Assembly: GCF_021538615.1 (NCBI RefSeq) | Contig: NZ_JAJHIZ010000002.1 | Coordinates: 186,001 to 250,000, forward strand | Length of the DNA stretch: 64,000 bases | DNA from: Niabella agricola | Lineage (GTDB): Bacteria > Bacteroidota > Bacteroidia > Chitinophagales > Chitinophagaceae | Reading direction: 5' to 3' | Part shown: positions 34,456 through 42,603 of the stretch, one piece after another | Layout of the letters: each line of letters begins with the position of its first letter | Numbering within the stretch: position 1 is the stretch's first letter | Translations under genes and position numbers: made by a program | Notes under the pieces: model-generated | Databases searched by the model: none | What the model saw: only the letters and a program-made list of their open reading frames with translations | What the model was told of the DNA's origin: nothing

Positions 34456-36849
34456 TTATTTTACAATGTATTTCTGTCCTGGTTCCACATAACGCTCCAG
34501 CATCATCAATTTCCCTGTAGTGGTGATGCCTTCAGCTACAATTTTAAACCGTTTGGTGCGGTCGTTATTGTAAAAGGTAACGGGAATGCGCTGATCTTTT
34601 CCGGAGATGAATATTTCCGGTTCCCAGTCGAGTGTAAGCCGGTAATCATTATAAGAGTTTTCTGCCGGTTTTGCATAGTCGGGCGCGTAAAACTCCTTCA
34701 TGATGCTGTAGCCTTCATAATCCACGATCGTGGCGGAAGATTCCATCGCATGGTTGAGTTCGTCGCCGCGCTTGGTATATACCGCCAACACGCCACCGGA
34801 ACCGCCGCCGGGAGCTCCTACAAAATTGGGGAATACTTTTACCAGCGCAATATCGGAGGGCGGAATGGCTTCGATCATGCCGGCGTCTGTGGGTACTTCA
34901 TCCATGTACAGCTGCATGGGCTGCCGGGTTCCTGCCTGCCGGTAATAGAGCCGGTAATTCCCGAATTGCCCGCCGCGTTCAATCGTCAAACTAGGAACGC
35001 GTCCCTGCAGGTAATCGAAAATGTTCTGGTTGGGAATAAATTCCCGTGTGAGGTCGATGGTACGGGCATTGATACCGCCTGCAAATAAACCACTCATATA
35101 CCGTTCTTCCAGTTTTTGCAGCCGCGTTTTGGTGCCCAGCACTACCACGCTGTCCAGCATCACACCCTCGCCGCGGGTATAATCAAAATAAGCGGTACTC
35201 ATTTTGGAGGCAAGGGCATTGCCGGTAGCCTGTAAGGGATCATAAGGAATCGCTAGGGGAGGTAGTGCATACGAACGAGTCAGCGAGTCGGCATTCAGTT
35301 TTATCGTAAGAAATTTATTTTTCTTCCCCATCACGTCGCTGAACAATACCCGGGCTTTGTTAAAAAAGATCATCGAGTCCATTTTAAAGCGGCCTTCGGC
35401 GTCGGTTTTAACCATTTGAAGACTGCGGCCCGAATCGGTGGCTACCCAAACCAGCAGATCCCGGTCTGAAAAGGATTTACCGGATCCGGCGATGGTAGCT
35501 TTGCCGGAAAGACTGATAAAGCCCGGGTCCTTATGTTGTGGCTCCGGCTGGGTGTTGGCAGCCACATCGGTCCACTTAAACCGTCGCCATCCATTGGTCA
35601 GCATCAGAAGTTCTGCTGCTTCGGCTGCGCCGGGATCATTACTGAAATAATAGCGCGGTTCATGCACATATCCCGGAATATCACTGGTAAGCAGGAAGCT
35701 GCTGTAAATGTTTTGCGGGCGGTAGGCTCCGGACTCGTAACCGGCATCGGTGACCGAAACGGAAAAGTTACCGGTGACGCTATCCGGCAGTATAATGCTG
35801 AAATGGTTTTTTTTACGGGGAGCATTATTCAACGTATCGGCCCTGAAGCTTGCCGGCAGTATATATTCTTTGTTATTAATAAAAGTCAGTCGCTCTGCCA
35901 GAGGCATACCGTCTTTGTTGAAAAAGGTTACCTGTAACACGCCGGATGGAAGGTTGCCGGTTTGGATAATGCCGCTGATCTTGTTGCCTGTGGCGGCCAG
36001 TGCCTGTTTAAACACCACCTGGTGCTGGATCTGGCCAACCATATAAGCGGGGGTTTGCCGGCTGCCGCTGTAATTTAGACTGAAGGTTTTGGCGTTGTTG
36101 CCGTTCTTTAGCTGAAGTGCCAGGCCTTCCGGATTACTTTGGGGAAGATTCACCGGAGGCTGCCCGGCAATGAATGCGTGATACTGTATACCTGTCACGG
36201 GGGTTAAAATGAATTGTCCCATACCGTCATGCCGGCTGATAAATGTAGTAGTGCGCCGGTTCTGTTCATCCCGGATCTCTCCGGAAACCGGTACCGGCAG
36301 CCCGTTGGCATCAACGGCCTTAAAGGCCATGTTATTGGGGAAACCCGAAACCAGGTTGCCGCCTTCCGGGAAAAAACGCAGTGCTACTGCGGAAGCGGCA
36401 GCGGAGGGCGCCGTCCGTGGTTTATTGCGTCCGTAAATCTGGATTCGTTGCGAAAACAGGTAGCGCTTGTCAAAATTCAGCATCAGGGGCGTATAGGCCC
36501 TTAGCTGGTAGGAGCCGGTCGGCAGGGAATCTGGCAAATCGAACTGGCCGTAAGAAAGTGCCCCGAAAACCGGAACGATCTTTTTAATGACCAGGTCAGA
36601 CCGGTTGTTTAAGAGTTCTACAAATAACGTGGAATTTGCCGCTGAGGGCAGAAAACCGGACATAAAATAGGCCTTGAACCAAAGGGTTTGTCCCGAAAAA
36701 TAGGCCTCCCGATCGAGTTGCAGGTAGGTTTTTTCTATGGGATTTTTTTCATTCCATGTGTTCAGCCGGTCTGCGAAATCCTGTCCGGATGCCGGGGCAG
36801 TGCTGATAACAAGCAGCAGCACCGCAATGAGTTTAAAAAAGCGCATCAT
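34456..36849 (-). CDS. MG2 (macroglobulin-like) protein with TonB-plug domain, paralogue 2
   Basis: This 797-aa secreted protein starts at the ATG at 36849 (MMRFFKLIAVLLLVI), which makes it nearly the same length as the paralogue upstream. After the signal, EKTYLQLDREAYFSGQTLWF with KAYFMSG is the MG2 domain of alpha-2-macroglobulin-like proteins. Further Ig/MG-like modules follow to about residue 540. Near 590-690 a TonB-receptor plug-like segment appears (NIFDYLQGRVPSLTIERGGQ; PSDIALVKVFPNFV). No beta-barrel follows; a conserved tail (VTFYNNDRTKRFKIVAEGIT) ends the protein. The function is unknown; it is probably in the periplasm or outer membrane. Confidence 0.8.
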   Translation of the reverse strand: MMRFFKLIAVLLLVISTAPASGQDFADRLNTWNEKNPIEKTYLQLDREAYFSGQTLWFKAYFMSGFLPSAANSTLFVELLNNRSDLVIKKIVPVFGALSYGQFDLPDSLPTGSYQLRAYTPLMLNFDKRYLFSQRIQIYGRNKPRTAPSAAASAVALRFFPEGGNLVSGFPNNMAFKAVDANGLPVPVSGEIRDEQNRRTTTFISRHDGMGQFILTPVTGIQYHAFIAGQPPVNLPQSNPEGLALQLKNGNNAKTFSLNYSGSRQTPAYMVGQIQHQVVFKQALAATGNKISGIIQTGNLPSGVLQVTFFNKDGMPLAERLTFINNKEYILPASFRADTLNNAPRKKNHFSIILPDSVTGNFSVSVTDAGYESGAYRPQNIYSSFLLTSDIPGYVHEPRYYFSNDPGAAEAAELLMLTNGWRRFKWTDVAANTQPEPQHKDPGFISLSGKATIAGSGKSFSDRDLLVWVATDSGRSLQMVKTDAEGRFKMDSMIFFNKARVLFSDVMGKKNKFLTIKLNADSLTRSYALPPLAIPYDPLQATGNALASKMSTAYFDYTRGEGVMLDSVVVLGTKTRLQKLEERYMSGLFAGGINARTIDLTREFIPNQNIFDYLQGRVPSLTIERGGQFGNYRLYYRQAGTRQPMQLYMDEVPTDAGMIEAIPPSDIALVKVFPNFVGAPGGGSGGVLAVYTKRGDELNHAMESSATIVDYEGYSIMKEFYAPDYAKPAENSYNDYRLTLDWEPEIFISGKDQRIPVTFYNNDRTKRFKIVAEGITTTGKLMMLERYVEPGQKYIVK

Positions 36850-36958
36850 TACCTGATGTTTTATAAGAAAATTACAAAATAATCTGCAAATGGTTTTCAA
36901 ACTGCAGCTATTTTGAGATGCGCTTTTTACCGCTGTTACACAACGGTTGCCCGGGAAA

Positions 36959-39355
36959 TCAGTTGCCTCCGACCGTTTTTTCGATCATCAGCATCCGGCC
37001 ATCGTTGGTAACGCCTTCGATCACTACTCTAAAGCGTTTGCTGCGGTCGTTATTGTAAAAAACAACGGGAACCTTCGGATTGATATTGGCCAGGTAAATA
37101 TCCGGAAGCCATGCCAGGGTTAAACGATCGTCCGGTTTCGATGGATCTACATTTTTAAGATCGTAGTCCGGCGCATAAAATTGTTTGATGATGGAATAGC
37201 CCCTGTAGATCACGATATCCGTAGCTGCATCGGTGCTGGCCGCCAGATCGGCTCCTTTTTTCATATAGATGGCCAGGGCGCTACCACCTCCGGCTGTACC
37301 CACAAAATTACCCATTACTTTTACGAAGGCGATCTGGTTTACGGGGATGGATTCAATAAAAACCGGGTCCGTTTGCATTTCGTCCAGGTAAAGGGCCATT
37401 TTTCCGTTACCCAAACCCCCATCCCGGTAGCGTACAACGTATTGCCCTTCAGCATCCCGGCTTACTGTTACTCCGGGTATCCGCCCCTGGATGTATTCAA
37501 AGATATTCATGCTGCCGCCGGGCTCGTTCCGCAGGTCCAGGATCCTGGAATTGATCCCGCCGGAGAACAGCCCGCTGGTGTATTCATCTTCCAGCTTTTC
37601 CTTGTCTGATTTCTGACGTCCCTTCACCGTTACGTTTTTCAGGGTCAGGCCTTCTGCTTTCATATAGTCGTTATAAGCCTCCATCATTTTTTCCTCCACC
37701 TGTGTATTGAGTGTGTCCCTGAAGGGGATGCGGATCAGCGGTATCTGGAAATTGCGGCGCAGGGAATCGCCTTCCATCTGAACTTTTATGTATTTGCTTT
37801 TAGCTCCCTTTGTATCCGCAAAAAGAATCCGCATTTTTTCGTAGAAAATCGTGGAGTCTATGCTGAATCTGCCTGTTGAGTCCGTTGTAATAGGTTTAAA
37901 AGGTCCGTTTTTACCCTGCAGTGTATCAACCGGGCGCATCATCATTATCAGGTCTTTATTGGCAAAGGCTTTGCGCGTGCCTTCTATGTTTACTTTTCCG
38001 GCCAGGCGGATATAACCCGCATCCCGGTATTGAGGGGCCGGCAGGGTGTTGCTGGCTACCTCGCTCCATTTAAACCGGGTCCAGCCATTGGTCATCATCA
38101 CCAGGTCCAGCGCATTTTTTACAGAATCTGCATCCGACCGGAAATAATAGGCCGGGTTATGAATATATCCCCTAAGATTACTATTGAGCAGGAAGCCGGA
38201 ATAAATATTCAGCGGACGATACGCGTCGGTTTCATAATCCGCATCGGTAACGGAAACACTAAAATTGCCGATGATGGTATCTTTTAACTGAAAGCTAAAA
38301 TGGTTCTTTTGATGAGCGGTGGTGTTGAGGGTGTCTGTTACCAGTTCGCCGGGCAGTATGTATTCTTTATTATTGACAAACGTGAGCCGCTCGGCCAGGG
38401 GCATATGATCCTTGTTAAACACGGTAACATGCAGGATACCGGACAGCAGGTTGTTGGTTTGAATAACGCCGCCGAGGAGGTCCTTGCCGGACTGAAGCGG
38501 CTGTTTAAAAATTACCTGGTTTTCCATCTGCCCGATCATATAAGCCGCGCGGAATTCCGGTGGCAATCCCTGGGGATGCTCAATTTTGAATTGTTTTCCT
38601 TTGGAGGAATTGATAATGCTGAACGTGATCCCTTTGGTAGTTGCTGCCGGTAATGCGTATTGTTTGGATGGCGCCTGGTCCAGTACCACGTAATAGGTTT
38701 CATCTGTTTGGGGTACAATGGTGAGCAGGCCCATGCCGTCGTGCCGGGTGGTAACAGCAGCGATGACCTCTCCCTTATTGTTTTTCAGCTGCCCGGATAC
38801 ATTTACCGGAAATCCGTTTTGATCTACCGCTTTAAATGCCACATTGTTCAAAAGAGTATTGACGAGGTTGCCGCCTTCGGGAAAGAACTGGAGGCTGATG
38901 GCAGCGGCTGTTTCTGCGTTTTTTGTTTCCTTGTTTGTTGTTCCAAATATTTCAATGCGTTTGTTATACACAAAACCTGGTTGGTTCAGCATCAGGGGGG
39001 CGTAGGCACGTAACTGATAAGAACCTGAAGGGAAATTTTCGGGGATCTCCACCTGTCCGAACGAAATGCCCAGATAAGCCGGGAATACCTGCCGCGACAC
39101 AACGGTTGATTTCTTATCGAGCAGTTCTATATACACAGAAGAATTTTTGGTGCTGGGCATATAATCCGACAAAAAATAGGCCTTAAACCAGATCGATTGT
39201 CCTGCTATATACGATTCCCGGTCGAGATGGAGATACAGCTTCTCGATGGTGTTTTTTGTTGCCCAGTTGTCGAGTGTTTCTTCCAGTGTTTGCGCGTTTG
39301 CGGCAAAAAAGCAGCAGATGGTGATAACGAAAACGAACAGCTTTTTCAGACTCAT
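36959..39355 (-). CDS. MG2 (macroglobulin-like) protein with TonB-plug domain, paralogue 1
   Basis: This 798-aa secreted protein has a signal peptide (MSLKKLFVFVITICCFFAAN). The architecture is the same as the gene 109 bp downstream: MG2 motif EKLYLHLDRESYIAGQSIWF followed by KAYFLSD, several beta-sandwich modules, then the plug-like part (FEYIQGRIPGVTVSRDAEGQ; VNQIAFVKVMGNFVGTAG) and the tail VVFYNNDRSKRFRVVIEGVT. The two are a tandem duplication and probably one operon. The plug without a barrel suggests interaction with a TonB-dependent receptor or with another outer-membrane partner, as inference. It is divergent from grpE. Confidence 0.8.
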   Translation of the reverse strand: MSLKKLFVFVITICCFFAANAQTLEETLDNWATKNTIEKLYLHLDRESYIAGQSIWFKAYFLSDYMPSTKNSSVYIELLDKKSTVVSRQVFPAYLGISFGQVEIPENFPSGSYQLRAYAPLMLNQPGFVYNKRIEIFGTTNKETKNAETAAAISLQFFPEGGNLVNTLLNNVAFKAVDQNGFPVNVSGQLKNNKGEVIAAVTTRHDGMGLLTIVPQTDETYYVVLDQAPSKQYALPAATTKGITFSIINSSKGKQFKIEHPQGLPPEFRAAYMIGQMENQVIFKQPLQSGKDLLGGVIQTNNLLSGILHVTVFNKDHMPLAERLTFVNNKEYILPGELVTDTLNTTAHQKNHFSFQLKDTIIGNFSVSVTDADYETDAYRPLNIYSGFLLNSNLRGYIHNPAYYFRSDADSVKNALDLVMMTNGWTRFKWSEVASNTLPAPQYRDAGYIRLAGKVNIEGTRKAFANKDLIMMMRPVDTLQGKNGPFKPITTDSTGRFSIDSTIFYEKMRILFADTKGAKSKYIKVQMEGDSLRRNFQIPLIRIPFRDTLNTQVEEKMMEAYNDYMKAEGLTLKNVTVKGRQKSDKEKLEDEYTSGLFSGGINSRILDLRNEPGGSMNIFEYIQGRIPGVTVSRDAEGQYVVRYRDGGLGNGKMALYLDEMQTDPVFIESIPVNQIAFVKVMGNFVGTAGGGSALAIYMKKGADLAASTDAATDIVIYRGYSIIKQFYAPDYDLKNVDPSKPDDRLTLAWLPDIYLANINPKVPVVFYNNDRSKRFRVVIEGVTNDGRMLMIEKTVGGN

Positions 39356-39556
39356 TGAGATTAGTGTTATTTTTGGGAATTGAAACTACTGATTTTTTGA
39401 CTTACAAAAATCATAAAGGCTTAAAACAGAGGCAGTTTTTTTTGAAACCCTTCTTTTTGGGAAAATGTTCCTAAAAATAACCGCCATTTTGTCTCTACAT
39501 ATGTATTGGCAGTATTATTGTCTACATTGGTTTGCCAACTAAAATAAATAAGAAAT

Positions 39557-40111
39557 ATGAATGAAAATACGCAACTTCCTGAGGAAGAGAATAATGGTTT
39601 GAATATCAATGCTGATGAAAATGTTAGCGGAACGGAACATTTGACAGATCCGTTGGCGGAATCTGACCAGGAGGCACTGGAGGCTGAGCTGCGCGAAAGC
39701 AAGGACAAATACATCCGCCTGGCGGCTGAATTTGACAATTTCAGAAAAAGAACGGCAAAAGAGCGGATCGAATTATTTCAGACCGCTGGCCGGGAGGTGA
39801 TTACGGATCTTTTAGATGTACTGGACGATGCAGACCGCGCCCTGGCGGAACTGGAAAAATCGAATGACAATACAGCCGTTAAAGAAGGGGTAAAGCTGGT
39901 TTTTAATAAGCTCCGGAATGTGTTACAGGCAAAGGGATTGAAACCGATGGAAGCGGTTGGAAAGGATTTTAATCCGGATCTTTTTGAAGCCATTACCGAA
40001 ATTCCTGCTCCCAGCGCAGAGCTGAAGGGTAAGGTAGTGGACGAAGTAACGAAAGGCTACTATCTGAATGATAAAATTATCCGTCACGCAAAAGTTGTAG
40101 TAGGTAAATAA
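39557..40111 (+). CDS. grpE: Nucleotide exchange factor GrpE
   Basis: The 184-aa co-chaperone releases ADP from DnaK. An acidic N-terminal tail is followed by a long helix ([20 protein letters not shown], then RKRTAKER) and the beta-domain ending [20 protein letters not shown]. The dnaJ gene begins one base after the grpE stop, so the two are translationally coupled. dnaK is not in the window. Confidence 0.96.
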   Translation: MNENTQLPEEENNGLNINADENVSGTEHLTDPLAESDQEALEAELRESKDKYIRLAAEFDNFRKRTAKERIELFQTAGREVITDLLDVLDDADRALAELEKSNDNTAVKEGVKLVFNKLRNVLQAKGLKPMEAVGKDFNPDLFEAITEIPAPSAELKGKVVDEVTKGYYLNDKIIRHAKVVVGK

Positions 40112-40112
40112 A

Positions 40113-41270
40113 ATGTCAAAAAGAGATTATTACGAGGTCCTGGGTGTTTCCAAATCTGCGTCTGCAGACGAAATAAAAAAAGCCTATCGTAAAGTAGCGA
40201 TGCAGTTTCACCCCGACCGGAATCCGGGTGATAAGGCTGCGGAAGACAAGTTTAAGGAAGCGGCCGAGGCTTATGAAATTCTGAGCGATGCGGATAAGCG
40301 GGCTCAGTACGACCGGTTTGGTCATGCCGGTGTAAGTGGCAACGGTCGTGGTTTTGGCGGTGGCATGAATATGGACGATATCTTCAGCCAGTTTGGGGAT
40401 GTTTTCGGAGAGGATCTGTTCGGCAGCTTTTTTGGTGGCGGGCGCGCCGGCCGGCAGGGACAGCGGGCAAGAGGCGTAAGAGGCAGTAACCTGCGTGTAA
40501 AACTGAAACTGAGTTATGAAGAGGTCGCCAAAGGCGTTACTAAAAATATCAAGGTAAAAAAATATGTAAGCTGTACCACCTGCGGCGGCAGCGGTGCCAA
40601 GGATAAGGGCAGCGTACAAACCTGCAGTACCTGTCAGGGTTCGGGCCAGGTGCGCCGCGTACAAAATACCTTCCTGGGACAAATGCAGACGGTAACTACC
40701 TGTCCGACCTGTAATGGGGAAGGAACCACCATCACCGCAAAATGCGGCAGCTGTAAAGGTGAGGGAAGGGTATACGCGGAAGAAACGATTACCATCGACG
40801 TTCCTGCCGGGGTACAGGCCGGGATGCAGTTAAGCGTAAGCGGCAAGGGAAATGCCGGGGAGCGCGGAGGTGCCGCCGGTGATCTGATTGTGCTGATTGA
40901 AGAAGAAGCACATAAAGAATTGCACCGTGAAGGGCTGAACGTAGCCTACGACCTGCATATTTCCTTTACCGATGCGGTTTTTGGTACCAGCCTGGAAGTG
41001 CCTACTATCGACGGCCGGGCAAAAATCAAAATTCCGCCCGGCACGCAGAGCGGTAAAATATTCCGGTTAAAGGGCAAGGGTTTCCCCAATGTACACGCAC
41101 ATTACGAAAAGGGAGACCAGCTGATTCAGGTAAATGTGTGGACACCGCAGCAACTGACTGATGAAGAAAAGGAGCTGTTGGAAAGACTTTCGGAATCGTC
41201 CAACCTGAAACCGCAGCCTGAAAAGGCCGAAAAAGGCTTCTTTGATAAAATAAGGGACCTGTTCAGCTAG
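40113..41270 (+). CDS. dnaJ: Chaperone DnaJ
   Basis: The 385-aa type-I J protein has its J domain at residues 1-70 with HPD in [10 protein letters not shown] and a Gly/Phe-rich linker at about 75-125 (FGGGMNMDD). The zinc domain contains all four CxxCxGxG repeats ([32 protein letters not shown]). The C-terminal substrate domain includes the usual GDLIVLI and KGKGFPN. It works with DnaK and GrpE in protein folding and heat shock. A strong terminator follows at 41301. Confidence 0.97.
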   Translation: MSKRDYYEVLGVSKSASADEIKKAYRKVAMQFHPDRNPGDKAAEDKFKEAAEAYEILSDADKRAQYDRFGHAGVSGNGRGFGGGMNMDDIFSQFGDVFGEDLFGSFFGGGRAGRQGQRARGVRGSNLRVKLKLSYEEVAKGVTKNIKVKKYVSCTTCGGSGAKDKGSVQTCSTCQGSGQVRRVQNTFLGQMQTVTTCPTCNGEGTTITAKCGSCKGEGRVYAEETITIDVPAGVQAGMQLSVSGKGNAGERGGAAGDLIVLIEEEAHKELHREGLNVAYDLHISFTDAVFGTSLEVPTIDGRAKIKIPPGTQSGKIFRLKGKGFPNVHAHYEKGDQLIQVNVWTPQQLTDEEKELLERLSESSNLKPQPEKAEKGFFDKIRDLFS

Positions 41271-41300
41271 GTTCGGAAATCCCGGAAGGCAACTTTATTC

Positions 41301-41341
41301 CAGCCTTAAACCCGTCTTGGGTTTGAGGCTGTTTTGTTTTA
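41301..41341 (+). terminator. Intrinsic terminator of grpE-dnaJ
   Basis: CAGCCTTAAACCC (41301-41313) and GGGTTTGAGGCTG (41319-41331) form a 13-bp stem with one G-T pair and a 5-nt loop, followed by TTTTGTTTT. It lies 30 bp after the dnaJ stop. Confidence 0.9.
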
Positions 41342-41369
41342 GATTTGCGGCCACTATAAAACACAAAAG

Positions 41370-42221
41370 ATGATCCATATCGTATTTAACCAGGTGGAGG
41401 TGGAACTGATGCAGCAGGTGATTGCGCTCGATGAAACCCTGCAGGGACCCGTGGTGCAGATCCGGGATGATTTTGCCGTAGGCCCGCTTGCCGGCCTGGA
41501 TACAGAGGAGGGGTGGCAGGCCCGGGTGGAATGGTGGCGCGAACTGCTAAAAGGATCGCCTTATCCGGACGAGCTGGCAGGCAGTTTCGACGACCGGAAA
41601 ACGGTAGCTGCTTTGAAAGCGCAACTGACTGCCGATCCGGAAGAGGTAATCTGGATATGGATGGGACAAAACCAGCACGATGTAAGCGGCTATTACTGGC
41701 TCATTCCTCAACTGAAGGAATTCCAGGGGCGCATCCTGGTATTGTATATGAATAACCTACCGTTTATTAATGATAAAGGCCAGATCTTTTACCCCTCCTG
41801 GCTGTCGGAGATCCGCCCATCGGAATTTTTAAAGGCCAGAAAGCTGGCGCGGCCGGTAACTTTAAGTGAGTTTGAAATAGACCCCGACGAATGGAATAAA
41901 CTGGTTCAGGAAAATGCGCTGGTACGGATCCTGGAAGGCGGCAAAAAGATCGCAGGCCGTGATACTTCGTTTTATGACGAAGAAATTTTAAAGAATCTTA
42001 CCGGGGAATGGCAAAAGGCCACGCGGGTGCTATCCAACACCCTGAACCGGATGAAGATCAAAACCGGCGATGTGTTTATCATGTGGCGGATGAAGGAATT
42101 GATCGCCGCCGGGAAAATAACCACAGAAGGAGAAACCGATAAAGACTGGAAAAGCTTTGATGTACGGCTGGCTGGAAAAAAGGAAATAGCAGAAGGGCCC
42201 ATTACGGATGCCGGATCCTGA
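41370..42221 (+). CDS. DUF1835/DUF3658 domain protein
   Basis: The 283-aa cytoplasmic protein starts MIHIVFNQVEVELMQQVIAL and carries IRDDFAVGPLAGLDTEEGWQ, the DUF1835 signature. The middle, EVIWIWMGQNQHDVSGYYWL, is also typical. The C-terminal part (TGDVFIMWRMKELIAAGKI) fits DUF3658. The function is unknown. The DUF4260 gene starts at its stop codon and the parC gene follows, suggesting co-transcription. Confidence 0.88.
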   Translation: MIHIVFNQVEVELMQQVIALDETLQGPVVQIRDDFAVGPLAGLDTEEGWQARVEWWRELLKGSPYPDELAGSFDDRKTVAALKAQLTADPEEVIWIWMGQNQHDVSGYYWLIPQLKEFQGRILVLYMNNLPFINDKGQIFYPSWLSEIRPSEFLKARKLARPVTLSEFEIDPDEWNKLVQENALVRILEGGKKIAGRDTSFYDEEILKNLTGEWQKATRVLSNTLNRMKIKTGDVFIMWRMKELIAAGKITTEGETDKDWKSFDVRLAGKKEIAEGPITDAGS

Positions 42222-42231
42222 ACCGGGAAAA

Positions 42232-42603
42232 ATGATGAAAACGCTCCTCACCCTTGAAGAGATTGGAATGGCCGTGCTGGCCATCGCAGGGCTTTACAGC
42301 TACCATGCCCCCTGGTGGATATATTTGCTGCTGCTTTTCGGGCCCGATATCAGCATGGTGGGATACCTGATCAGCAACAGGGCAGGGGCCGTTTTGTATA
42401 ATCTTTTTCATCACAAAACAGTGGCCATTTTGCTTTATCTTGCCGGCATTGCACTGGCCAGCCAGGTATTGATTTTTTTGGGGATCATTCTTTTTGGCCA
42501 CGCGTCATTAGACCGGATCCTTGGGTACGGACTGAAGTTAAAACAAGGATTTAATTATACGCATTTAGGACTTATTGGAAAGAAAGAACATGAAAGACGA
42601 TAG
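42232..42603 (+). CDS. DUF4260 membrane protein
   Basis: The 123-aa membrane protein starts at 42232 (MMKTLLTLEEIGMAVLAIAG); an in-frame ATG at 42208 would overlap the upstream gene by 14 bp. Four hydrophobic segments are visible. WWIYLLLLFGPDISMVGYLI and ILGYGLKLKQGFNYTHLG are the DUF4260 hallmarks. The function is unknown. Its 3' end overlaps the start of the topoisomerase gene by 14 bp in another frame. Confidence 0.87.
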   Translation: MMKTLLTLEEIGMAVLAIAGLYSYHAPWWIYLLLLFGPDISMVGYLISNRAGAVLYNLFHHKTVAILLYLAGIALASQVLIFLGIILFGHASLDRILGYGLKLKQGFNYTHLGLIGKKEHERR

